NCBI GenBank assembly: GCA_937920275.1
Contig: CALGVD010000136.1
Span: 1 to 64,000 of the forward strand
From: an uncultured Pseudomonadota bacterium
GTDB lineage: Bacteria; Pseudomonadota; Gammaproteobacteria; Steroidobacterales; Steroidobacteraceae
Reading direction: 5' to 3'
DNA: 64,000 nucleotides
The notes beneath the pieces were generated by a model that had not been told where the DNA came from, did no database searches, and was given only the letters and a program-made list of their open reading frames with translations. Shown here one piece after another: positions 1 through 8,795 of this stretch. The translations under genes and the position numbers were made by a program. Each line of letters begins with the position of its first letter. Within the stretch, counting starts at the first letter, position 1.

Positions 1-1892
1 GGCGGCAGGTCTTCACCGCCGAGCAGAAAGTCCCGTGCGGGGTCCGTGGGCAGCCGCTGCGGCTCGGGCGCGTAGTTGAAGGCGAAACAGAGGCCACGGT
101 ACCGGCGCAGACGCAGACCCTCGGGCAACACCTGCGTGACAAGACCGGCCTCCCGGGCGAGCGTCTGCAGCAGCGCGGTCCGCGCGTCGCTCGCGAGCGT
201 CGCGGCGAGGTAGCGGAGCTGCCCTTGTCGGTAGAGCAGGCCGTGGCCGTCCGCGAGCTTCGCCTCGGGCGTGAGCGCAGTCTCGCAATGCTCCAGCCAG
301 TCCTGCGCAGGGGGCGCTGCGACGCCGGGACGGAGCGATTCGACGCGCGTGACCTTGAGCGCGATCGCGCGCTGCAGTTCACCCGGGGGCAACTGTGGCG
401 GGATCTGGAAGTGCGGGGTTTTGCTGCCGCTACGAGGCCCGATCAGCACTTGGGCGCTGCAGGCGGCGAGCCGGTCGACGAAGCCTTGCGGCAGGATGGG
501 CAGGCAGGGTACGACGACGAGGCGGTAGCCCTCGAGCGCGGTGTCGGGCGGGACGATGTCGATGTCGAGTCCGAGTGTGCGCAGCGTCGAATACCACTCG
601 AACGCCTGCCGCAGCGCGCTGAAGCCCGCGCCCTGCGGTTGGATGTCGGTGACCCAGACGGAGGTGTAGTCGAAGACCAGCGCGACGGGCGCATGGGCGC
701 TCGGTGTCACGGAAGCGAGCCGCGCGATGTCACGGGCAGCGGCCCGCGCTTCGTGCGCGCCGATGTCGTCCTCGCGGTCGGGGCGCAAGAGGCCGGCGTG
801 CATCTGCTCCTGCGCGAAGGGCGCCTGCCGCCAGCGGAAATAGGCGACGAACTCCGCGCCGTGCGCCATCGCCTCCAGCGTCCAGAGCCGCACCATGCCG
901 GGGAGCGGCGCGGGGTTGCGCGCGGCCCAGTTCACGGGTCCCGGCTGCTGCTCCATCACCGCGAAGCGTCCGCGACCGCAGCCGCGGTAGAGGTCGTGGT
1001 GGAACGCCGCGATGTCGGGATGGCCCTGGCGCGCGTAGCGGAGCTTCTCGGCTTCGCTGAACCAGAACTGCTCGAGGAAGCCGAGCGGGTAGCTGTCCCA
1101 GGTGACGACATCGAGGTCGCGCCCCAAGGCATGGTGGTCGAAGGAGGTGACGAAGCCCATCGCGTTGTGCGTGATATCGCGGCCGGGCGAGTGTGCACGC
1201 AGGATGTCGACCTGCTCGCGGTTGAACGACAGCACTTGGTCCGAGGAGAAGCGCTGGAAGTCGAGCGAGTGGGCGGGGTTCGGTTCGGTGACGGTGAGCG
1301 CGGGCGTGTCGATCTCGTCGAACGACCGGTACTCGGCGCTCCAGAACACCGTGCCCCAGGCGTCGTTGAGCGCCGCGATGTCGCCGTAGCGTGCGGCGAG
1401 CCAGCCGCGGAAGGCCTGCGTCGCTGCAGCCGAATGGCTGACCACGGTGTCGTGGCAGCCGTATTCGTTGTCGGTCTGCCAGGCGACGACGGCAGGGTGT
1501 CGGCCGTAGCGGGCCGCCACTGCTTCGGTGATGCGCTGCGACTCGGCGCGGTAGCCGGCGTGCGAGAAGCAGTAATGCCGACGCGAGCCGAAACGGCGCG
1601 GTCGACCTTGGGCATCGATGGCGACCATGTCCGGCATCGTGTCCACCAACCATTTGGGCGGCGTCGCGGTGGGCGTGCCGAGGATGACGCCGAGGCCGTG
1701 GCGGTGCAGCGTCTCGAGCGCGCGATCGAGCCAGTCCCAGTCGAACCGGCCGTGCGAGGGTTCGATGCGGCTCCAGGCGAACTCGCCGATGCGCACGCGT
1801 GTGAGACCCATCGCCGCCATGCGCCGCGCGTCGTCTTCCCACCATGACTTTGGCCATTGCTCGGGATACCAACACACACCAAGTCGCATCAT
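1..1892 (-). CDS. GH42 beta-galactosidase, C-terminus cut by window edge
   Basis: Hydrolyses terminal beta-galactosides to galactose, probably in the cytoplasm because no signal peptide is visible. I translated this frame by hand, since the ORF track omits it (it has no stop inside the window). It opens MMRLGVCWYPEQW and carries the GH42 A-domain signatures: GEFAWSRIEP, TPTATPPKWLVD, and WQTDNEYGCH with the acid/base Glu near residue 143. VMEQQPGPVNWA supplies the nucleophile Glu near residue 314. 630 codons are present; the family is usually 650-690 residues, so little is missing. The start ATG overlaps the stop of the upstream alpha-galactosidase (ATGA), implying translational coupling. A second ATG follows immediately, so the start is uncertain by one codon. 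Confidence 0.93.
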   Translation of the reverse strand, partial: MMRLGVCWYPEQWPKSWWEDDARRMAAMGLTRVRIGEFAWSRIEPSHGRFDWDWLDRALETLHRHGLGVILGTPTATPPKWLVDTMPDMVAIDAQGRPRRFGSRRHYCFSHAGYRAESQRITEAVAARYGRHPAVVAWQTDNEYGCHDTVVSHSAAATQAFRGWLAARYGDIAALNDAWGTVFWSAEYRSFDEIDTPALTVTEPNPAHSLDFQRFSSDQVLSFNREQVDILRAHSPGRDITHNAMGFVTSFDHHALGRDLDVVTWDSYPLGFLEQFWFSEAEKLRYARQGHPDIAAFHHDLYRGCGRGRFAVMEQQPGPVNWAARNPAPLPGMVRLWTLEAMAHGAEFVAYFRWRQAPFAQEQMHAGLLRPDREDDIGAHEARAAARDIARLASVTPSAHAPVALVFDYTSVWVTDIQPQGAGFSALRQAFEWYSTLRTLGLDIDIVPPDTALEGYRLVVVPCLPILPQGFVDRLAACSAQVLIGPRSGSKTPHFQIPPQLPPGELQRAIALKVTRVESLRPGVAAPPAQDWLEHCETALTPEAKLADGHGLLYRQGQLRYLAATLASDARTALLQTLAREAGLVTQVLPEGLRLRRYRGLCFAFNYAPEPQRLPTDPARDFLLGGEDLP

Positions 1893-4069
1893 GGGAGGCG
1901 CTCCAAGGCGATGAGCCACGCGGTCTGCGGAAAGGTCAGTGCCAGGGCGAGGCCCTGCGTGGCGAGCGCCTCGGCGCTGAGCGTCAAGCCCTCGCGCCAG
2001 CGCGCAGGGTCGGCGAGACGCTGCGCGGCGCGCATCGGCCAAGGCTCGGGCAGCGTGACGCGCCAATGCGAGCCCTGCGGCAGACCGGGTAGACGGAGGG
2101 GCGCCGCGTCGTAGTCGGCGGTGTAGTCGGTCTGCGCCACGAGCGCGAGCGCGCGGTCGCCCCGCACCGCGAGCCAGCCCGACACGCCGGGGGTCGGGCA
2201 GTCAAGGGCGAGCAGGTCGCCTTCGTGCAGCACCGTGCGCCAATCTTTGTAGAGCGCGATGTGGCGGGCGAGCAGGGCGCGCTCCGCGTCGTCCATCTCT
2301 GCCGGGTCGGCCTCGACGCCCATATGGCCGAACATCGCGACCTTGGCGCGGAAGTCCATCTCGAGGCGTCGACCGGTGATCGGGTTCGGGTCCGGTCCGA
2401 CATGGTGGCCGAGCGCGCAGAGCGGCAGGAACTGCAGGTATCCCGCGTTGATGCGCAGCCGCTCGACGGGGTCGTTGCCGTCACTCGCCCAGAACCGCCT
2501 GCAGCGGCGCAGGATGGCGTAGTCGATGCGGGCGCCGCCGCTCGCGCAGGCCTCGATCTCCACGCCGGGATGCGCGTCCCGCAGGCGGTCGAGCAGCGCG
2601 TAGAGCGCGGTCGTCTGTGCATGGGCGCGCGCGGCGCGTGGGAACAGCGCGCGGTTGTGGTCCCACTTGAGGTAGGCGATGTCGTGGTCGCGCAGCAGCG
2701 CATCGAGCGTGCCGAAGAGATGGCGGGTCACCTCAGGGCGGGTGAGATCGAGCACGAGTTGATGGCGCTGCGTGCCGCGTGTGCGACCGGGCTCGTGCAG
2801 GCACCAGTCCGGGTGGGTGCGGTGGAGTTCGCTGTCCGGGTTCACCATCTCCGGCTCCACCCAAAGACCGAAGTCCATGCCGAGTCCCCGCACGGTGTCG
2901 ATCAGCGGCGCAAGCCCATCCGGGAAGAGACCGGGGTCGGGCTGCCAGTCGCCGAGGCCGCGTGTGTCGTCGCGCCGACCGCGGAACCAGCCGTCGTCGA
3001 GCACGAAGCGTTCGATGCCGAGCGCGGCAGCGTCCTTCGCGAGGCGCTGCAGCGTCGTGAGGTCCTGCCGGAAGCCGACCGCCTCCCAGGTATTGAGGTG
3101 CACGCGGCGCGGACCTGCGGGTGTCTGCGGCAAGACGCTGGCGCGGACATGGCGGTGCAACGCATGGCGCAGCGCGGCGCGGCCGCCGTCGCCCACGCAC
3201 AGCACCGCCTCGGGCGCATCGAACGCGCCATCGGGCGCCACGCGGACCTCGCCGGCATCGACCCGCGCCGCCATCAGCAGACGGGCGCCATCGGCATCGC
3301 GTTCGATGAAGACCTCATGATCGCCGCTCCAAGCGAGATGGGCGCCGAGCGCCAGTCCATGGGTCTCGGCGGTGTCGGGCTCTTCGAGCAGCAGCCAATG
3401 ACCTGCGCCGTGTCCCGATCGCCCCTCGAAGGACATCGCCCCTTGGAGGCCGTGGGCGATCGTGCTGCGCACGGCCTGCATCTCGGCGGCCCAGCGGCCT
3501 GTGTAGCGGGTGACGGTCTGCGCCCAAGTCGGCAGCGGCAGCGCGAGCGAGGCCAGCCGCAGCACGGCGATCTCTGCCCTGCCGTGGTTTTCGAGACGCG
3601 TACGGCAGGTGATGACGCCGTGCGCGTCCAGCGACCACTCGATCGTGATCGACAGGGCGAGCCGCTCGTCGAGGAAGCGCAGCTGCCAATGGCGCGCGTT
3701 CTGCGCCTCATCGGCTTCGACCAACACGAACTCGGCATGCAGCGGATGACCGTCGCGTTGCAGCAGCACGGCGGGCCAGCCGCCGAAACCGGCACCCGAC
3801 TGCGGTAGCAGCGTCGGCCGCGGCGGTGCATCGGGCTGGGACTCGTGAGGCGCGTATCGTGCGGCGTTGCAGAGCGCGGCCAAGTCCTCGTTTGCCGGCA
3901 GACGCGGGCCTGCGTAGGCGAGTTCGGCCGCACCACGTCGCAGGTCTAGGACGAGGGTACAGCGTTCGCCCCGTAGGGCGAGCGAGGCCGGCAGTTTTGG
4001 CGCGGGGGTTCGGATGCCCCGTATTATAGTCGGGTGCCGCGTTTGCGGCGGATCCGGAGGCGGCCACAT
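1889..4069 (-). CDS. GH36 alpha-galactosidase
   Basis: Retaining alpha-galactosidase acting on melibiose or raffinose-type alpha-galactosides, no signal peptide seen. Signatures in order: FVLDDGWFRGRRDD, GLWVEPEMVNPDS, KWDHNR (nucleophile Asp near residue 469) and ASDGNDPVERL (acid/base Asp near 529). The start is uncertain. The ORF track extends it to 4168, inside the divergent symporter gene, which is unlikely. The only in-frame ATG outside that gene is at 4069, which shares its CATG with the symporter start on the other strand. Family similarity begins around LRGERCTLVLDL, about 45 codons further in, so a rare start codon closer to that point is possible. Together with the GH42 gene it would release galactose for galT and galK. 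Confidence 0.9.
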   Translation of the reverse strand: MWPPPDPPQTRHPTIIRGIRTPAPKLPASLALRGERCTLVLDLRRGAAELAYAGPRLPANEDLAALCNAARYAPHESQPDAPPRPTLLPQSGAGFGGWPAVLLQRDGHPLHAEFVLVEADEAQNARHWQLRFLDERLALSITIEWSLDAHGVITCRTRLENHGRAEIAVLRLASLALPLPTWAQTVTRYTGRWAAEMQAVRSTIAHGLQGAMSFEGRSGHGAGHWLLLEEPDTAETHGLALGAHLAWSGDHEVFIERDADGARLLMAARVDAGEVRVAPDGAFDAPEAVLCVGDGGRAALRHALHRHVRASVLPQTPAGPRRVHLNTWEAVGFRQDLTTLQRLAKDAAALGIERFVLDDGWFRGRRDDTRGLGDWQPDPGLFPDGLAPLIDTVRGLGMDFGLWVEPEMVNPDSELHRTHPDWCLHEPGRTRGTQRHQLVLDLTRPEVTRHLFGTLDALLRDHDIAYLKWDHNRALFPRAARAHAQTTALYALLDRLRDAHPGVEIEACASGGARIDYAILRRCRRFWASDGNDPVERLRINAGYLQFLPLCALGHHVGPDPNPITGRRLEMDFRAKVAMFGHMGVEADPAEMDDAERALLARHIALYKDWRTVLHEGDLLALDCPTPGVSGWLAVRGDRALALVAQTDYTADYDAAPLRLPGLPQGSHWRVTLPEPWPMRAAQRLADPARWREGLTLSAEALATQGLALALTFPQTAWLIALERLP
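3997..4067. promoter_or_regulatory. Divergent control region, GH36 versus sugar symporter
   Basis: An AT-rich core reads TATTAT (4022-4027) on the plus strand and TATAAT (4023-4028) on the minus strand, each a candidate -10. No convincing -35 accompanies either; TTGGCG at 3997-4002 lies 19 bp upstream of the plus-strand hexamer. A perfect short inverted repeat GCCGC-GTTT-GCGGC (4036-4049) sits just downstream and could be an operator or a leader hairpin. GGAGG at 4056-4060 is a good ribosome binding site for the symporter, 7 nt before its ATG. If the minus-strand TATAAT is used, its transcript would begin near 4016, inside the annotated alpha-galactosidase start region. Confidence 0.4.
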
Positions 4070-5543
4070 GCCCACAGAATTACCGAGCGTCAGTACCTTG
4101 CAGGCACTGGTGTGCATCGCGCTCACCGTGCTGATGGGAGCCGTGACCTGGTGGAAGGTGCGCGGCAAGGGTCGGGGTCACGGCGGTACGGGCAAAGACG
4201 TGTTCTTGGCGGGCGGTGGGCTGACCTGGCCGTTCGTGGCTGGCTCGATCACGCTCACCAACCTGTCGACCGACCAGTTGGTCGGGATGAACGGCAACCA
4301 GATGCTGCTGCTCGCCTGGTGGGAGATCGCGGGTTTCTTCGGGCTGATGATCCTCGCCTTCGTCTTCGTACCGGTCTACTACCGGAACAACTGCACCACG
4401 GTCACGGAGTTGCTCGAGCGTCGCTACGGCGGGCGCAGTATCCGCACCCTGGTATCGGGGCTGTTCCTGTTCGGTAACATCGTCATCTATCTGCCGGCGG
4501 CGCTCTACAGCGGTAGCCTCTTCTTGGGTTCGATGTTCGGCACGGAATTGCCGTTGATCTTTTTCGCGTCGCTGCTCGCGGCGGTGAGCGCGGCTTACAC
4601 CATCTTCGGCGGCCTGCGCGCGGTTGCGGTGATGGACACCTTTTCCGGCATCGGCGTGCTCGGGCTCGCCCTTGTGATCGTGTTCCTTGCGCTCGCGGCG
4701 GTGGACTTCGACCTCGTCACCGGTGTCCCCGCCGAGCGCCTCACCATGATCGGCGGCGACGATTCACCGATCCCTTGGCACACGCTGCTCACGGGCATGC
4801 TCTTCATCCAGATCTTCTACTGGTCCACCAACCAGAACATCACGCAGAAGGCGATGGCTGCACCGACGGTGCGCGAGGCGCAGAAGGGCGTGTTGACGGC
4901 GGCAGTGATCCGCATCCTCATCATCCCGCCCATCGTCGTGATCCCGGGCGTGGTGGCGTACAAGCTTTTCGGCGATGTGGGCGATGCGGCCTACGGCCGG
5001 CTCGTCGCTGAAGTGCTGCCCGGCTGGCTGGCCGGCGCTTTCGCGGCGATGGTCGCGGCGGCGGTGATCACCACCTTCAGCGCCGTGCTCAACAGCACCG
5101 TTGCGCTCTATGCGGTCGACTTCCATGAGCGCTTCGTCGGCAAGGTCGCCGACCACTGGCATCTGGGTGCGATCGTATCGGTCTGCGTGACGTTGCTCGC
5201 CGTGCTGCTGGTGCCGGTGTTCCAGGACGCCGACAGCATCATCAACCTGTTGCAGCAGCTCAACGGTCTCTTCTCGATGCCCATCCTGTCGGCGTTCATC
5301 GTGGGTCTGCTGTTCCGCCAAGTCGCCGCGCCGGCGGCCATCTTCGGTGTGCTGTGGGGCTTCGGGATATACGCGGCCTACACCTTCATCTGGCAGCCGC
5401 AGGGTGTCATCACGCTGCACTACATCCACTTCATGGTCATCGTGCTCGCCTCGTCGGTGATCGCAGCGCTGGTCTGCAACCGTCTGCTCGGACATCGTTC
5501 ACGCTGGATCGGCTTCGCCGACATCCGGGGGCCTGCCGCATGA
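4068..5543 (+). CDS. Sodium:solute symporter family sugar transporter (SglT-like)
   Basis: Inner-membrane carrier of the SSS family, probably taking up galactose or galactosides with sodium. The 491-residue protein is hydrophobic throughout, with a first helix at LQALVCIALTVLMGAV. It shows the family segment TLTNLSTDQLVGMNGNQ early on and YWSTNQNITQKAMAAPTVREAQKG in the middle. I chose ATG 4068 rather than 4014 because GGAGG precedes it by 7 nt and the upstream residues are not family-like. The stop overlaps the galT start (ATGA). The substrate is inferred from the neighbouring galactosidases and Leloir genes. Confidence 0.88.
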   Translation: MPTELPSVSTLQALVCIALTVLMGAVTWWKVRGKGRGHGGTGKDVFLAGGGLTWPFVAGSITLTNLSTDQLVGMNGNQMLLLAWWEIAGFFGLMILAFVFVPVYYRNNCTTVTELLERRYGGRSIRTLVSGLFLFGNIVIYLPAALYSGSLFLGSMFGTELPLIFFASLLAAVSAAYTIFGGLRAVAVMDTFSGIGVLGLALVIVFLALAAVDFDLVTGVPAERLTMIGGDDSPIPWHTLLTGMLFIQIFYWSTNQNITQKAMAAPTVREAQKGVLTAAVIRILIIPPIVVIPGVVAYKLFGDVGDAAYGRLVAEVLPGWLAGAFAAMVAAAVITTFSAVLNSTVALYAVDFHERFVGKVADHWHLGAIVSVCVTLLAVLLVPVFQDADSIINLLQQLNGLFSMPILSAFIVGLLFRQVAAPAAIFGVLWGFGIYAAYTFIWQPQGVITLHYIHFMVIVLASSVIAALVCNRLLGHRSRWIGFADIRGPAA

Positions 5544-6607
5544 TTCCGTCGCCCGCGGCGACAGCGCACCGTCGCCGCAATCCGCTCACCGGCCGCTGGG
5601 TGCTGGTGTCGCCGCAGCGCACGCAGCGGCCGTGGCTGGGACAGGTGGACGAGGCGTCCGTCGCGCCGCGGGTGTCGCACGATCCGGGCTGTCATCTCTG
5701 TCCGGGTGCGGCACGCGCCGGCGGCGCTGTGAACCCCGACTATCGCGGACCGTTCGTGTTCGCCAATGATTTTCCCGCGTTGCAGGAGGCGCTGCCGTCC
5801 GACGAACCGGGGGCGCGCCACGGGCAGGATCCGCTCTTCGCCGCGCAGGCGGTACGCGGTGAGTGCCGCGTGATCTGCTGGTCGCAGGACCATTCGGCGA
5901 CCCTGGCGGAACTTGCGCCGGCAGAAGTGCGTGCCGTGGTCGACTGTTGGGCGGACCAGTCGGCCGAACTCGGCGCACGCTACGCTTGGGTGCAGGTGTT
6001 CGAGAACAAGGGTGCGATGATGGGCTGCTCCAACCCGCACCCGCACGGCCAGATCTGGGCGAGCGGGCATCTGCCCGAAGAAGCCGATCTCGAGGACCGC
6101 CACCAGCGCGAATACTTCGCGCGGCACGGCCGTTCGCTGCTGCTCGAACTCGCGGGGCGCGAGGCGGGTGGACCGCGTGAAGTGCTCTCAAGCGAGGGTT
6201 GGCTCGTCGTCGTACCGTGGTGGGCGACCTGGCCCTTCGAGACGCTGCTGCTGCCGCGACGGACCGCGCACCGCTTCGAGGATATGGATGAGGCGATGCG
6301 CGACGATCTTGCGCGCATGCTCGGTCGTCTGACCCGCACATACGATGCGCTCTTCCGCTGCAGTTTCCCGTATTCCATGGGCTGGCACGGCGCACCCTAC
6401 GGCGCGTACGGCGGGGAAGCCGCCCACGCCGCCGCCGCCGCGGACGACAGCGCCCATTGGCAACTGCACGCCCACTTCTATCCGCCGCTGTTGCGCTCGG
6501 CCACCGTGCGCAAGTTCATGGTGGGCTACGAGATGCTCGCCGAGCCGCAGCGCGACCTCACGCCCGAGGACGCGGCCGCGCGGTTGCGGGCGGTCGCTGC
6601 GGCATGA
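5540..6607 (+). CDS. galT: Galactose-1-phosphate uridylyltransferase
   Basis: Exchanges UMP between UDP-glucose and galactose-1-phosphate in the Leloir pathway, in the cytoplasm. The protein has 355 residues, a normal class I length. The nucleophile motif NPHPHGQIWA places the catalytic His near residue 166, and CHLCPG near residue 50 gives the usual zinc-binding cysteines. The ORF track start at 5354 lies inside the symporter gene; ATG 5540 overlaps the symporter stop as ATGA and gives the typical N-terminus NPLTGRWVLVSPQRTQRPW. The stop in turn overlaps the galK ATG. No galE or galM is seen nearby, so UDP-galactose epimerase must be encoded elsewhere. Confidence 0.96.
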   Translation: MIPSPAATAHRRRNPLTGRWVLVSPQRTQRPWLGQVDEASVAPRVSHDPGCHLCPGAARAGGAVNPDYRGPFVFANDFPALQEALPSDEPGARHGQDPLFAAQAVRGECRVICWSQDHSATLAELAPAEVRAVVDCWADQSAELGARYAWVQVFENKGAMMGCSNPHPHGQIWASGHLPEEADLEDRHQREYFARHGRSLLLELAGREAGGPREVLSSEGWLVVVPWWATWPFETLLLPRRTAHRFEDMDEAMRDDLARMLGRLTRTYDALFRCSFPYSMGWHGAPYGAYGGEAAHAAAAADDSAHWQLHAHFYPPLLRSATVRKFMVGYEMLAEPQRDLTPEDAAARLRAVAAA

Positions 6608-7785
6608 CAACGCCCGCGCTCGAGGCCCGTGTCGTCGCGGGTTTCCGTGAGCGTTTCGGCCGCGAACCGGAAGTGCTGGCTTTCGCGCCGGGGCGGGTCA
6701 ACCTCATCGGAGAGCACACCGACTACAACGAGGGCTTTGTGCTGCCCTGCGCCTTGGAGCAGGGAACGCTGGTCGCTGTCGCGATACGCCATGATCGACG
6801 AGTCCGGGTGTCGGCGCTCGATCTCGTGGGATCGTCCATCGATGCGATCGATGAGATTTCCGCGCTCGATGCGCCGATCCTGCCGCTTGCACCGGGGCAT
6901 TGGGCGAATCATCCGCGTGGGCTCCTGGCGGCCTGGCAGGCGGAGGGTCATGCGATCCCCGGGATGGACATCGCGGTCGGAGGCGATCTGCCGCGGGGCG
7001 CAGGGCTCTCGTCGTCCGCGTCGCTCGGGGTCGCGCTCGGTGCGGCGTTCGCTGCGGTCACCGGTGTCGCAGTCGATCCGGTCGGGCTCGCGCGTCTCGC
7101 GCAACGCTCTGAGAACGAGACTGTGGGTTGTTCCTGCGGGATCATGGACCCGCTGGTGTCCGCCGCCGCCCGCAAGGGCGCTGCGCTGCAGATCGACTGC
7201 CGTTCGCTCACCTGGCAGACAGTGCCGATCCCCGAGCAGGTCGCTGTGCTGGTGGTGCACTCCGGGGTCAGCCGTGAGCTTGCGGGAGGTGCTTACAACG
7301 CGCGTCGCGCGGAGTGCGGGCAGGCGGCTGTATTCTTTGGCGTGGCGTCGTTGCGGGACCTGGGTGACCATGCGATCGCCGAGGCTCCGGAGGGCCTCGA
7401 CGCGACGGCCTATCGCCGCGCGCGCCATGTGTCGAGCGAGAACGCGCGCGTCCACCGCTTCGCAGCGGCGTTGCAGGCGGGTGATCTCGTCGCAGCCGGC
7501 GCTGCGCTGCGTGAATCCCATGTCTCGCTGCGCGATGACTTCGAGGTCAGCCATCCGGCGGTGGATGCGCTGGTCGACGCGTTGGACGCAGCGATCGGTG
7601 TCGAGGGCGGCGCCCGCATGACCGGCGGAGGGTTCGGCGGTTGCGTGGTGGCCGTGCTGCCGATCCAGCGTCTCGGGGCCGTACGCGCTGCGGCATCGGC
7701 GCACCTGCGCGCGGCGGGCGTGACGCAGCCATTGATGATGGAGGTGCGCCCGGCAGGGGGCGCCTCGGTTCGGGGCTTCCCGTAA
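6604..7785 (+). CDS. galK: Galactokinase
   Basis: Phosphorylates galactose to galactose-1-phosphate with ATP. It is a GHMP kinase of 393 residues with all three family motifs: the galactokinase signature GRVNLIGEHTDYNEGFVLP near residue 30, the ATP loop GDLPRGAGLSSSASL, and the C-terminal GGARMTGGGFGGCVVAVLP. ATG 6604 overlaps the galT stop, so symporter, galT and galK form one translationally coupled unit, divergent from the two galactosidases. The longer ORF in the track, from 6457, runs back into galT and was rejected. Confidence 0.96.
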   Translation: MTTPALEARVVAGFRERFGREPEVLAFAPGRVNLIGEHTDYNEGFVLPCALEQGTLVAVAIRHDRRVRVSALDLVGSSIDAIDEISALDAPILPLAPGHWANHPRGLLAAWQAEGHAIPGMDIAVGGDLPRGAGLSSSASLGVALGAAFAAVTGVAVDPVGLARLAQRSENETVGCSCGIMDPLVSAAARKGAALQIDCRSLTWQTVPIPEQVAVLVVHSGVSRELAGGAYNARRAECGQAAVFFGVASLRDLGDHAIAEAPEGLDATAYRRARHVSSENARVHRFAAALQAGDLVAAGAALRESHVSLRDDFEVSHPAVDALVDALDAAIGVEGGARMTGGGFGGCVVAVLPIQRLGAVRAAASAHLRAAGVTQPLMMEVRPAGGASVRGFP

Positions 7786-7803
7786 TCCTGAGGATGTCGG
7801 CTC

Positions 7804-7820
7804 GGGTGTATCATCCACCC
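7804..7820 (+). promoter_or_regulatory. Short inverted repeat enclosing a -10-like hexamer before the CitE-like gene
   Basis: GGGTG and CACCC flank a 7-base loop that contains TATCAT (7809-7814), a 5/6 match to the -10 consensus. It lies 18 bp after the galK stop and 49 bp before the next ATG. It could be a weak end signal for the gal operon, a promoter for the CitE-like gene with an operator-like symmetry, or both. No T-tract follows and no -35 was found. Confidence 0.3.
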
Positions 7821-7868
7821 CCGTTAAACACTCCCTCGCGGGGGATGTCAGTAGACAGGGAGCCGTCG

Positions 7869-8750
7869 ATGCGTTCGATGCTGTTCGTGCCCGGGGACCG
7901 CCCGGATCGCTTCGTCAAAGCCGAGGCCAGCGGTGCCGATGCCGTCATCCTGGATCTCGAAGATGCCGTCGCGCCCGAACGACGCCCGTTCGCACGCGAG
8001 TCCATCGCCGCGCATCTCGCCGCCCGTCCGGCGGGCGCGCGCAGCCTCCCGATCTGGGTGCGCATCAATCCGATCCAGAGCGCCGAAGCGCTCGCCGATC
8101 TCGTCGCGGTGCTGCCGGGACGCCCGGACGGCGTGGTGCTGCCCAAGGCATGCCACGGTGATGACCTGCATCGACTCGATCATTGGCTGGAGGCTTTGGA
8201 GTCGCAAGCCGGCCTCGAGACCGGTTGCACGCGGGTGATCCCTATGGTGACCGAGACCGCCCGCGCGCTGCTGAGCATGGGTTCTTTCGTCTGTCTGCCT
8301 GCGCGCGTCGCGGCGCTCACTTGGGGTGCGGAGGATCTCGCCACCGAACTCGGTGCACTCGGTAACCGCGATGCAGCGGGCGAGTATGAGCTGCCCTATG
8401 CCTTGGCGAGTTCGCTCACGCTCTATGCCGCCTCGGCAGGCGGCGTGCCGGCGATCGACACCGTCGACACCGAGATCCGCGATGTCGAGGCGGTGGAGCG
8501 CCGCGCACGCGCGTCACGCCGCGCCGGTTTCGTCGGCAAGCTCGCGATCCACCCCGCGCAGGTGGCCGCCTTGAACGCTGCGTTCACACCCTCGGCAGCC
8601 GAAGTCGCGCAGGCCGAGCAGGTCCGCGCCGCCTTCGCGGCCCACCCGGGTGTCGGTGCGTTCCGCTTGGACGGTCGGTTGGTCGACCGTCCTCATCTTT
8701 TACAGGCCGAGCGTGTGCTCGCCGCAGCGCAAGCCGCCGGCCGGCGCTGA
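7869..8750 (+). CDS. HpcH/HpaI aldolase / citrate lyase beta family protein (CitE-like)
   Basis: Cytoplasmic TIM-barrel lyase of the CitE superfamily, whose members cleave or hydrolyse malyl-CoA, citramalyl-CoA and related acyl-CoA esters. The N-terminus MLFVPGDRPDRFVKA and the motif GADAVILDLEDAVAPERR are diagnostic; VTETARALL and WGAEDLATELG contribute the Glu and Asp of the magnesium site. It has 293 residues, typical of the stand-alone CitE-like group, and no citD or citF lies beside it, so it is not a citrate lyase subunit. I chose ATG 7869, preceded by AGGGAG at good spacing, over the upstream ATG at 7845. The exact substrate cannot be read from the sequence. Confidence 0.85.
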   Translation: MRSMLFVPGDRPDRFVKAEASGADAVILDLEDAVAPERRPFARESIAAHLAARPAGARSLPIWVRINPIQSAEALADLVAVLPGRPDGVVLPKACHGDDLHRLDHWLEALESQAGLETGCTRVIPMVTETARALLSMGSFVCLPARVAALTWGAEDLATELGALGNRDAAGEYELPYALASSLTLYAASAGGVPAIDTVDTEIRDVEAVERRARASRRAGFVGKLAIHPAQVAALNAAFTPSAAEVAQAEQVRAAFAAHPGVGAFRLDGRLVDRPHLLQAERVLAAAQAAGRR

Positions 8751-8754
8751 GCCG

Positions 8755-8775
8755 CTACAGGGCATCCTGCTGTAG
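8755..8775. promoter_or_regulatory. Inverted repeat between CitE-like gene and ALDH7 gene
   Basis: CTACAG (8755-8760) and CTGTAG (8770-8775) form a perfect 6-bp inverted repeat around a 9-base centre, within the 45-bp gap. It could be an operator for the lysine-catabolism pair downstream or a weak attenuating hairpin. There is no following T-tract. GAGGAG near 8782-8788 serves as the ribosome binding site of the next gene. Confidence 0.3.
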
Positions 8776-8795
8776 GACATCGAGGAGTCGAAGCC

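Noticed and set aside
225-1847. Plus-strand ORF of 540 codons over the GH42 gene
   Set aside because: The minus strand in another frame gives GH42 motifs throughout; this ORF is composition-biased and unrecognisable.
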